Under the pieces are notes generated by a model that was not told the DNA's origin, did no database searches, and was given only the letters and a program-made list of their open reading frames with translations. 64,000 bases of DNA from the NCBI GenBank assembly GCA_012729115.1, contig JAAYDR010000023.1, forward strand, positions 1-64,000, given 5' to 3'. Position numbers and translations under genes: made by a program. Source of the stretch: Clostridiales bacterium (GTDB taxonomy: Bacteria; Bacillota; Clostridia; Christensenellales; Aristaeellaceae). Every line of letters starts with the position of its first letter. Position 1 is the stretch's first letter. Shown here piece after piece: positions 7,728 through 14,354 of the stretch.

Positions 7728-8519
7728 TCATACTCCTTTCATCACCGGGGTTACGGTGACAGTCCAATCGGTTTTCAGCCAGGTGTTCTCCGGCTCCTTT
7801 CTCAGCCAATCCCCCTCCTGGGTGACCTCCCAGTTGGCAATGTACAGGCTGAGGCGGTAGCTCTCCGCCCGGTCGATGGTGTTAGCTCCGCCGCCCTCAA
7901 ACTCGAAGGTAAAGCGGATGCTTCCGTCCCGTTGGGGCAGCAGGGCAAGGCCGATCTCCGAGGCGTTGAGGGTTCCGTCCTCATTCAGCACTCCATTGGC
8001 GATGCAGGTGGAGAGAATGATCTTTGCGCCCTTTTCCCGCGCCAGCTCCGCATAACTGGGCGCATCCTCGGGGATCTCTTCCTCGCCATAGTGCAGCAAG
8101 TATCCAGCAGGCTCGTTGACGCCATAGTCCTCCGTCATCAGCACGATGTTGGCTCCCTCCCTGGGACGCATGGTTCCGGTGCCATAGACCGTGCCGTCCT
8201 TGTAGATAACGTCGTCCAGGGTGTAGACCACATCCCCCAGGATCATATTTTCTCCGGAGGGAGCGATATCCCCCTTTAGCAGGCTTTCCTTCTTTTCAGC
8301 TCCATAGAGCCATCCGAACAGCTCTGCAGTTTGGGATGCAATCACCGCATAGGCCACGCCCCCCAGGGCCAGCACAATGGCCAGAGCAATAACAGCGGTT
8401 CTAAGCGACATCCTTCTCACCGGCCTCCCCTCCTCCAGATGGAACAGGGTATGGGCCACCCTTACCTCCAGGGCCGCCGGAAGAGGTTCATAAGCCTTTT
8501 GCCAATCCTCCCGTTTCAT
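7728..8519 (-). CDS. DUF4179-like single-pass membrane protein, probable anti-sigma partner
   Basis: A 263-residue protein. About 45 cytoplasmic residues with AALEVRVAHTLFHLEEGRP are followed by one membrane helix (AVIALAIVLALGGVAYAVIA) and an extracellular beta-rich domain of about 190 residues. The gene starts inside the end of the ECF sigma gene (ATGA overlap, 8516-8519), the usual layout of clostridial sigma-70 / DUF4179 pairs, in which the membrane protein is thought to hold the sigma factor. Its 3' end overlaps the ribosome region of the solute-binding protein, so the three are translationally coupled. Confidence 0.7.
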   Translation of the reverse strand: MKREDWQKAYEPLPAALEVRVAHTLFHLEEGRPVRRMSLRTAVIALAIVLALGGVAYAVIASQTAELFGWLYGAEKKESLLKGDIAPSGENMILGDVVYTLDDVIYKDGTVYGTGTMRPREGANIVLMTEDYGVNEPAGYLLHYGEEEIPEDAPSYAELAREKGAKIILSTCIANGVLNEDGTLNASEIGLALLPQRDGSIRFTFEFEGGGANTIDRAESYRLSLYIANWEVTQEGDWLRKEPENTWLKTDWTVTVTPVMKGV

Positions 8520-8989
8520 TCGATATCCTCCTTTAACAGATCCCGCAAGAACCTCCGGGCCCGGGACAGGCGGGAGCAGACCGCACCCTTGGAAATGCCC
8601 AGGGCCAGGGCGACCTCATGAACCGGATATCCCTCCATGTAGTACAGCACTGTCACCGTCCGCAGCTTTTGGGGCAATGCCTCCAGGGCTTCCCGAAGGG
8701 CCAGGTTGTTGGGTGGCGCCGTCTCCTCCGTACCCCGGGGGAGCTCCTCCACAGGCACCATCCTCTTTTGCTTGCGTTGGATGTTGACACACTCCCGTAT
8801 CAAGATTCTGATCAGCCATGTATCAAAGAACTCCTCTTTTCTCAGGGAGCCCCGTTTCTGCCAAGCCCTGAGGATCGCTTCGGATATGGCGTCCAAGCGG
8901 TCATGCTCGCCGCGCAGATAGCTGCACGCAATCCGGTACATCCGGCTTTGGGCTGCGGTGATCCGAAGGCTAAAGTCCTCCTTGTCCAT
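8516..8989 (-). CDS. ECF-type RNA polymerase sigma factor
   Basis: A 157-residue sigma factor with region 2 near residues 10-75 (YRIACSYLRGEHDRLDAISE, then WQKRGSLRKEEFFDTWLIRI) and region 4 near residues 100-155 (LPQKLRTVTVLYYMEGYPVH, ALGISKGAVCSRLSRARRFL). It lacks regions 1 and 3, as in group 4 sigma factors. The downstream DUF4179-like gene overlaps it by four bases and is the likely anti-sigma factor. Its target promoters cannot be told from this window. Confidence 0.9.
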   Translation of the reverse strand: MDKEDFSLRITAAQSRMYRIACSYLRGEHDRLDAISEAILRAWQKRGSLRKEEFFDTWLIRILIRECVNIQRKQKRMVPVEELPRGTEETAPPNNLALREALEALPQKLRTVTVLYYMEGYPVHEVALALGISKGAVCSRLSRARRFLRDLLKEDIE

Positions 8990-9094
8990 TGTGTCACCCC
9001 TTTATCAAAGCGCGCTTACACCCGTTAGACGGTCTGGAAACTGTGTAGATTCACAGGAAAGAAAAATTTGAAAGAAGATCCTCCCCATTTTCAT

Positions 9095-9120
9095 AAAAAA
9101 CACCGCAGCATTCGCTGCGG
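9095..9120 (-). terminator. Intrinsic terminator after the zinc-ribbon gene
   Basis: On the minus strand CCGCAGC-GAAT-GCTGCGG (9120-9103) is followed by TG and six T residues. It ends the transcript that carries the candidate RNA and the zinc-ribbon gene. The rest of 8990-9184 holds the sigma-factor leader and no other gene. Confidence 0.85.
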
Positions 9121-9184
9121 CGTCCTAAGCCCCTTGTCGTATTCATCCGCTGGAAGGCGGCTTCTCGGTCATGGATGTACGTAT

Positions 9185-9463
9185 TTACGCTTGCTTGTGC
9201 GCGGCGAAGCACTCGCTGCAGTAGATGGGCCTGTCGCTCTTGGGCACAAAGGGTACGGTGGTCGCCTTGCCGCAAGCGGCACAGGTGGTCTCATACTGCT
9301 CGCGGGGCGCGGAAGCGCGGTTGGCCTTGCGGCTCGTGCGGCATTCCTTGCAACGGGTGGGCTCATTCTGAAAGCCCTTTTCAGCGTAGAACTCCTGCTC
9401 ACCGGCGGTGAATACGAACTCAGCGCCGCAGTCGCGGCAGGTCAGGGTCTTGTCTTCGTACAT
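9185..9463 (-). CDS. Small protein with two zinc ribbons
   Basis: A 92-residue protein with four CxxC knuckles: CRDC and CKEC in the first half (the probable zinc-ribbon domain common in clostridia, LTCRDCGAEFVFTAGEQEFY) and CAAC and CSEC in the second half (CGKATTVPFVPKSDRPIYCS). Together they would bind two zinc ions. Proteins of this type are small nucleic-acid or ribosome-related factors of unknown function. The ATG at 9463 has GGAGGAAA upstream. The gene is preceded by an unusually long, structured leader (9514-9763) and followed by a strong terminator. Confidence 0.85.
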   Translation of the reverse strand: MYEDKTLTCRDCGAEFVFTAGEQEFYAEKGFQNEPTRCKECRTSRKANRASAPREQYETTCAACGKATTVPFVPKSDRPIYCSECFAAHKQA

Positions 9464-9513
9464 AACTGGGGTTTCCTCCGTTTTCTTTCTTGGTCGTTGG
9501 GTGCTTTGGAGAT

Positions 9514-9763
9514 GATTGCATGCGGCTGACCTGGTCTTTGCCCCCACACTCGCCGACAGGAGGGTTTGCTCATCGCTTAACGCCCTACGCGCCCTCTCTC
9601 GGCGACTCCCTTGACTTTCCTGGAGTATCCAAAAAAGCTCTCAAGAGTCTCCGGTCGGACTTACCACTAGAACGCGCCATGCTCGCCAAGGCTTTGCTTG
9701 GTTTACGTGGGCCGTTTTGCCCGCGTCTGGCATCGGCTTGCAACCACAGACCCGTATGCAATC
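9514..9763 (-). ncRNA. Candidate structured non-coding RNA or leader RNA, about 250 nt, paired ends
   Basis: A good promoter (9770-9798) predicts a start at about 9763. From exactly that base GATTGCAT pairs with ATGCAATC ending at 9514, giving an 8-bp closing helix that continues, after one mismatch, with CGG/CCG. Inside are a long hairpin (TCGCCGA at 9605-9599 with TCGGCGA at 9556-9550, plus GAGGG/CCCTC at 9596-9592 and 9564-9560), a CCAAG-CAAAGC-CTTGG hairpin, and a GGGC/GCCC stem. No credible ORF lies within. The RNA reads into the zinc-ribbon gene without an intervening terminator. It does not show the signature sequences of SRP RNA, tmRNA, RNase P RNA or a T-box. Whether it is a known class such as raiA-type RNA or 6S RNA must be tested with covariance models. 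Confidence 0.6.
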
Positions 9764-9769
9764 ACAGAT

Positions 9770-9798
9770 ATTATAGTCTTGCCATCCACAAATAACAA
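9770..9798 (-). promoter_or_regulatory. Promoter of the candidate RNA / zinc-ribbon transcript
   Basis: Minus-strand TTGTTA (9798-9793), a 17-base spacer, and a perfect TATAAT (9775-9770). The expected start at about 9763 coincides with the 5' end of the RNA's closing helix. The neighbouring stretch 9799-10089 holds the leader of the plus-strand gene and no other convincing feature. Confidence 0.75.
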
Positions 9799-10089
9799 GT
9801 ACCAATTTTGTTTTACTCTACTTTTTTTTGACCAGATGATACAAAACATTCCAGGAGAGTTTGTTATGGAGACCGAAGTTGACTCTGCGGTGCCTCGTAT
9901 CCAGCGCGCTGTGTGCGGACCCAAAAGCTCCCTTTTTCCAAGCCTTGCGCAAGGCTCCTGTTTTGGCTATAATGAAGGATACGAGTTTGGCACAAAAGGG
10001 AGACTCCGTCTCCCGCTGCCGGTCTCGCATGAAACTGCGGCCCTCCTTCGTTGTCATCATGGACAAACCGGGCCGTTTGGGGAGACACC

Positions 10090-11214
10090 ATGCAAAGAGT
10101 TCGCCCAAAGATGAGCCGCCTACGCGCCATCCTGATCCTGATCGGGCTTGTTTTGGCGTTGGCTGCTTTGATCTACGCGGGCGTATCCATTTTTTCCCCC
10201 AAGCAGGAAAACTCCGTGATCGCCTACACGCTCCCCTGTCAGTATAACGAGTCCCTGATGCCCTTTGGCAGCAACGTACTCTATTATGACGGGGTCAGCA
10301 TCCACTGTATGTCCGGCAATGGCAAGGTACGCTGGTCCTTCCAGATTGGCTCCAATGCCGGATATGACTGCACGGACAAGGTGGTTGCCGCCTGGGCGGG
10401 TAATACCATCTACATCTTGGATCAAAACGGCAACTCCTCCTACAACGACAACCTGGGGGAGGCCATCCAGTTTGCCCGCGCCGGCAAACAGTACGTAGCC
10501 GCCGTCATTGGCGATACCACCTCCCCCCGTTTGGTGGTGAAGGATCACACCGGAGCCCACATGGACGAGGAGGCCGACGCCTATCAGGACCTGATCCTCC
10601 TGGATGTGGGCTTTTATGGCAAAAACGGCGAGTATATGTGGACGCTGTCCTTGGACGTGTTTGGTACCGCCGCCAATACCCTGCTGAACACCTTCGAAGT
10701 AGGCAAGATGAACACCGGCCAGGTGAGCCTGGGGGACAGCATCACCTATGCAGTGCTGTATGAAAACAGCAAACTCAGGGTCATCGGGACCCGTAAAATG
10801 CTTGCCTTCAACTACAGAGGTGCTGAGGACACCTCCCAGAGTGTCCTGGTCTATGGCTGGCGGCTGATCGGCAAAGAGATACCGGAGCGGGGGGATGCCA
10901 TGATGCTCTTCGCACCTACTTCCCAGACCGATAACCAGTTTGACATCCGCGAACTTCGCCTGATCAACGGCCAGGAGGATAAGCGCTACAGCCTGCCGGA
11001 TACCTGTATCGGCGCAACCATTTGGAACAAGGCAATCTATGCCCTCTCCCCCACCCATCTGTACCAGGCCGGGCTTGCAGCCAGGCGCTTTACCGCCTAC
11101 GAAATCCCCTCTCAGGCACAGCCCGTGACCCGCTTTATCAACACCTTGAGCGACGGCAGCATTTTGGTCGCCAGCGGAGAGAACGTTTTCGTGCTCACCC
11201 TGCCGGAGCAATAG
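10090..11214 (+). CDS. DUF5711-like membrane-anchored protein
   Basis: A 374-residue protein with an N-terminal membrane anchor (LRAILILIGLVLALAALIYAGVSIF) and an extracytoplasmic domain of repeated beta strands that resembles a propeller. Repeating units such as SIHCMSGNGKVRWSFQIGS, NTIYILDQNGNSSYNDN and LLDVGFYGKNGEYMWTLSL look like PQQ-type blades. The family is a conserved clostridial one of unknown function, usually next to a CvpA-like gene, as here. The ATG at 10090 follows GGGGAG; an in-frame extension upstream lacks a ribosome site. Confidence 0.75.
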   Translation: MQRVRPKMSRLRAILILIGLVLALAALIYAGVSIFSPKQENSVIAYTLPCQYNESLMPFGSNVLYYDGVSIHCMSGNGKVRWSFQIGSNAGYDCTDKVVAAWAGNTIYILDQNGNSSYNDNLGEAIQFARAGKQYVAAVIGDTTSPRLVVKDHTGAHMDEEADAYQDLILLDVGFYGKNGEYMWTLSLDVFGTAANTLLNTFEVGKMNTGQVSLGDSITYAVLYENSKLRVIGTRKMLAFNYRGAEDTSQSVLVYGWRLIGKEIPERGDAMMLFAPTSQTDNQFDIRELRLINGQEDKRYSLPDTCIGATIWNKAIYALSPTHLYQAGLAARRFTAYEIPSQAQPVTRFINTLSDGSILVASGENVFVLTLPEQ

Positions 11215-11269
11215 GCAGCGAGCCGGCTACCCGTCCCAGCCTCCCTTGGGGAAGCGGAAAGGAGAGTCC

Positions 11270-11983
11270 GTGAACATCATTGATTTTATCATTATTGGAA
11301 TTGTAGGCCTTTGCATGCTCTTTGGCTTTTACAGAGGGTTCATCCAAACCATCCTGAACCTGGGCGGATGCCTGCTTTCCCTGGTGGGATCCTTTTTCAT
11401 CTTTCCCAAAATTGCCGATGCAGTGAGCAGCAACACCGAGATCACCCGGATCATCAGCAGCTATACGGATTCCTCCAGCATTCTGGGCAACCTGGACCTA
11501 AGCAGCCAGGCGATTACCAGCCTGACCGACGCCCGCATCACCGAAATCGTCCAAAAGGCCAATCTGCCTGCCCCAATGGATACCCTTCTCTCCCACAATC
11601 TCAGCCAGCAGGTTTTCAGCCCCCTGGGCAATCTTGCTACCAACGTGGGCGATTATGTGAACCAGACCATTCTCTCTGTGAGCATCAATGTACTCAGTTT
11701 TCTGGTCACCTTTGCCGCCTGCTTTCTCCTTCTCACACTGCTAACCAATCTGCTCCGCGCCGTTTTTCATTTTCCCATGCTCAAGCAGCTGGACTGGCTG
11801 ATGGGCGGCATTTTTGGTTTCCTGCTGGGAATCGCTCTGTGCTTTGTCTTGTTCACCACCATGCCCCTGCTGGAGAGCGTGATTCCCATTCCCCAGTTTC
11901 GGGATTTGGTCCAGGCCAGCAGCCTGGCAAAGATCTTCGAAAACGGCAATCTGCTGCTGTCGATTATGAACCGGCGGCTGTGA
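11270..11983 (+). CDS. CvpA family membrane protein
   Basis: A 237-residue protein with about four membrane segments: the N-terminal IIDFIIIGIVGLCMLFGFYRGFIQTILNLGG pattern characteristic of CvpA (given here only as a description of positions 2-32), a second segment, a variable extracellular loop, and two C-terminal segments (VLSFLVTFAACFLLLTLL; MGGIFGFLLGIALCFVLF). CvpA proteins are linked to colicin V production and envelope homeostasis, and their molecular role is unclear. The GTG at 11270 has AAGGAG five bases upstream. It lies 55 bases after the DUF5711-like gene, so the two form an operon ending at the terminator at 12046. Confidence 0.8.
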   Translation: MNIIDFIIIGIVGLCMLFGFYRGFIQTILNLGGCLLSLVGSFFIFPKIADAVSSNTEITRIISSYTDSSSILGNLDLSSQAITSLTDARITEIVQKANLPAPMDTLLSHNLSQQVFSPLGNLATNVGDYVNQTILSVSINVLSFLVTFAACFLLLTLLTNLLRAVFHFPMLKQLDWLMGGIFGFLLGIALCFVLFTTMPLLESVIPIPQFRDLVQASSLAKIFENGNLLLSIMNRRL

Positions 11984-12045
11984 CCAAGGCAGGGTAACAC
12001 CGGATACATTGACCACATATCCGGCGGCCAAACCTGCAATGACAA

Positions 12046-12087
12046 AAAACAGCTGCCTCCGGCAGGATCGCGGGAGGCAGCTGTTTT
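12046..12087. terminator. Bidirectional terminator between cvpA-like and small lipoprotein genes
   Basis: A 15-bp perfect stem (AAAACAGCTGCCTCC, 12046-12060, with its complement at 12073-12087) has a 12-base loop. A/T tracts flank it on both sides, so it can end transcripts of both converging genes. Confidence 0.85.
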
Positions 12088-12104
12088 GTTTGATTCTTTC
12101 CGGT

Positions 12105-12425
12105 TTAACCCTGGGAGTCATGCCCTTTTCCGCCGCACTTCCCCTTCTTTCTGGAAAGGGCCAGGCCGCCGAAACCGCTGATGATCGCCATATAGAATCC
12201 AAGGTCATACCAGAACCCGTTGTTGTACACTTCATAGATGCTGATGTTCCTGTTAAAGATGGATATCACCAGCGTAACCGGCGCAATCCATCCATGCCAG
12301 ATGCCCGAGAAGAACCCCGCCGGGTTGTCCGGCGAATTGGCTCCGTCCCCCGGCGCGCAAGCGGTCAGGAGTGCCAGCAGCAATACGATGAGGATTCCCA
12401 GCGCCACACGCTTTCTGTTTTTCAT
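12105..12425 (-). CDS. Small lipoprotein with C-terminal membrane segments, unknown
   Basis: A 106-residue protein with a signal sequence ending in the lipobox-like LLTAC (cysteine at residue 22). A short linker follows, then hydrophobic stretches (GWIAPVTLVISIFNRNISIY; LGFYMAIISGFGGLAL) and a basic tail. The core with EVYNNGFWYDLGFYM looks conserved, as in small clostridial membrane proteins of unknown function. The ribosome site GGAGGTGG is strong. It lies 110 bases after the uracil permease gene on the same strand. Confidence 0.65.
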   Translation of the reverse strand: MKNRKRVALGILIVLLLALLTACAPGDGANSPDNPAGFFSGIWHGWIAPVTLVISIFNRNISIYEVYNNGFWYDLGFYMAIISGFGGLALSRKKGKCGGKGHDSQG

Positions 12426-12535
12426 AAGGCCACCTCCATGTTTTCATCGTCTGTTGTGTGAAAACGTCTTGCCTTCTTCTCCCGGATGTCCGTTCACCGG
12501 CACTCTATGCGCATTGGCTGCCGATCTTTCGATCC

Positions 12536-13927
12536 TTACTCGCCCTGATTCTCCTTCTTCTCCCCAATGGACAGGAGCAGGTTCAACAGGATGCCGGAAA
12601 CCGCCGCACCGGCAATGCAGGGAATGTTGAGGCCAAAGAAGGGGATATTGCCGCCAAAGGCGTAGTTGCCGCCCAAGCCGACGATCAAAATGATGGCGAT
12701 CACGGCGATGTTCTTGGAAGAGAACATATCCACCTTCTTGTCAATCATGATGGCGATGCCCTGGGCCGCGATGGCGCCAAAGAGATAGACCTCCAGACCG
12801 CCGATGACCGCGATGGGGATTCCGTAGATGACCTTGATCAGCGGGGTAAAGAAGCTGACAATGATCGCGATGAGCGCCGCGCAGGCTACCACCGGCACGC
12901 TGAATACCCGGGTGACGGCCATGGTGGAGATGTTCTCGCCATAGTTGGTGCCCGCCGGACCGCCTACCACACCGGAAACCATGTCGCACAGGCCGTCGCC
13001 GATGAGGTTGCGGTCCAGCATATCCGTGAGCCGGTAAGGCATCTTTGCACCCTTTTTCTTGGCCACATCATCCACGTACACTTCCAGCTGGTACATATGG
13101 GCCGTGCTCTCGGGAATGGTGGCAATGGCGATGGGCATGATGGCCGCCACAGCCGCCCAGCTTATCTTGGGAAAGGTTAAGGCCGGAACTGCGAAGATCG
13201 AGCCGTCTCCCAGCTTCCACAGGGAAGCGCTGAGCGCGGCGGCAGGCATTCCCCGGAACAGGTCCACCCCGGACAGCAGCATCACACCGGCCACAGCGCA
13301 GCCGGTGAGCGCGCCAAGCAGCAGGGGAAGCTGCCCCAGAAGACCCTTCAGGTACTTGCTGTACAGGATGGCGGATATCAGCGTCACCAGGGATACCACA
13401 GTCCAGCAGATTTCAACAGAAGAAATGCCCGCTCCGGTGGGGGTGGGCAATGCGTCGGAAAGGGCTCCTCCAGCCAGGGTCAGGCCGATAATCATGGCCA
13501 CAGGGCCGGTAACGGAGGGGGGAAGCACCTTTTCCACCGCGTTTCTGCCAAAGAAGCGGATCAGCAGACCGGCCGCCACAGAGACAAAGCCCGATAGAAT
13601 AATACCAAACTGTGCGTATTGAATCGCTTCGGGAGGCAGGATGTTGTCCACCTTCTCAAAACCCTGGGCTGCGCACATGGAGGCCACAGCCGTCAGATAT
13701 GCAAAGCTGGAGCCATAGTACAGGGGGATCTTCCGTCCGGTAATCAGAATGAAGCAAAGCGTTGCCAGGCCGCTGGCAAAGATGGTGGTGGATACCTGGA
13801 AGCCGGTGATCAGGGCCACGGCAACCGTGGCGGGAAACATGACGATGACCTGTTGCAGGGCATACAAAAGCAGCCTTCCAAATGGCGGCCTTTCATGAGG
13901 TAAGTATCCAACGCTCTGCGATTGCAT
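12536..13927 (-). CDS. uraA: NCS2 nucleobase permease, uracil permease type
   Basis: A 463-residue transporter with about 14 membrane segments of the NCS2 (nucleobase-cation symporter 2) family. GPAGTNYGENISTMAVTRV is the conserved motif with the substrate-binding Glu of the UraA branch, and ALSDALPTPTGAGISSVEIC lies in a middle helix. It imports uracil, or possibly xanthine, with protons. The ATG at 13927 follows GGAAAGGAAG. It has its own promoter at 13991-14019 and diverges from the purine permease at 14355. The UraA assignment rests on overall resemblance; xanthine transporters are close relatives. Confidence 0.8.
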   Translation of the reverse strand: MQSQSVGYLPHERPPFGRLLLYALQQVIVMFPATVAVALITGFQVSTTIFASGLATLCFILITGRKIPLYYGSSFAYLTAVASMCAAQGFEKVDNILPPEAIQYAQFGIILSGFVSVAAGLLIRFFGRNAVEKVLPPSVTGPVAMIIGLTLAGGALSDALPTPTGAGISSVEICWTVVSLVTLISAILYSKYLKGLLGQLPLLLGALTGCAVAGVMLLSGVDLFRGMPAAALSASLWKLGDGSIFAVPALTFPKISWAAVAAIMPIAIATIPESTAHMYQLEVYVDDVAKKKGAKMPYRLTDMLDRNLIGDGLCDMVSGVVGGPAGTNYGENISTMAVTRVFSVPVVACAALIAIIVSFFTPLIKVIYGIPIAVIGGLEVYLFGAIAAQGIAIMIDKKVDMFSSKNIAVIAIILIVGLGGNYAFGGNIPFFGLNIPCIAGAAVSGILLNLLLSIGEKKENQGE

Positions 13928-13990
13928 AGGGTTCTTCCTTTCCTATTCTGTTTTGGAGCTCACTTGCGATCCTCCGATGCAGCCCTACAG

Positions 13991-14019
13991 ATTAAATCAT
14001 CCCCTTGGGCAATTGTCAA
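13991..14019 (-). promoter_or_regulatory. Promoter of the uracil permease gene
   Basis: Minus-strand TTGACA (14019-14014), 17 bases, TTTAAT (13996-13991). A 57-base leader follows. Confidence 0.75.
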
Positions 14020-14054
14020 GAATCCACTGGACTTTCGTGAAAAAAATATCGAAA

Positions 14055-14067
14055 AAACTCGAACAAT
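14055..14067 (+). promoter_or_regulatory. PurR box-like sequence, imperfect
   Basis: AAACTCGAACAAT matches 11 of 13 positions of the Bacillus PurR box AWWWCCGAACWWT. It lies 36 bases upstream of the -35 of the uracil permease promoter. It is an inference from consensus only. The stretch 14068-14250 between the permeases has no gene; it contains small hairpins around 14105-14165 and 14218-14240 of unknown meaning. Confidence 0.4.
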
Positions 14068-14253
14068 ATATTTCGTGTATTAAAAATCGTCCAGGAAATA
14101 ATGGGGTGGCAGCTCCTTCCTTCCATAGATTCCCAGGCCGGGAAGGCGTATGGGCAGCCCCGCAATAAAAAAGCGCAAGTCCTTTCCTGATAAGGATTTG
14201 TATCCATTTGAACAGCCGAGATCCCATGATGGCGGGTCTCCCCTGGTTCGCGA

Positions 14254-14266
14254 AATTCCGAACAAT
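14254..14266 (+). promoter_or_regulatory. PurR box upstream of the purine permease
   Basis: AATTCCGAACAAT matches the PurR box consensus AWWWCCGAACWWT at all 13 positions. With GTTCG at 14246-14250 it forms GTTCG-N8-CGAAC. It ends five bases before the -35, where a bound repressor would block RNA polymerase. Confidence 0.7.
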
Positions 14267-14270
14267 CCTC

Positions 14271-14299
14271 TTGAAATGTTTGTAACATGAAGGTATAAT
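14271..14299 (+). promoter_or_regulatory. Promoter of the purine permease gene
   Basis: TTGAAA (14271-14276), 17 bases, TATAAT (14294-14299). The predicted start is near 14306. Confidence 0.8.
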
Positions 14300-14354
14300 C
14301 GGAGTAGCTTTTTCGATTGAGAAATAGCATCACTGATATGGGATGGTGACTCCA

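Noticed and set aside
9514-9763. SRP RNA, because CCAGGTCAG occurs near the 3' end
   Set aside because: The invariant GGAAGGAAGCAGC apical domain is missing.
9514-9763. RNase P RNA, because GGAAAGTC occurs
   Set aside because: The neighbouring conserved P4/P15 sequences are missing and the element is too short.
9490-10114. Short plus-strand reading frames around 9490-9795 and 9698-10114
   Set aside because: They cross the candidate RNA and promoter, lack ribosome sites and resemble no protein.
14300-14354. Purine riboswitch in the pbuG leader
   Set aside because: The leader is only about 48 bases and lacks the conserved three-way-junction sequences.
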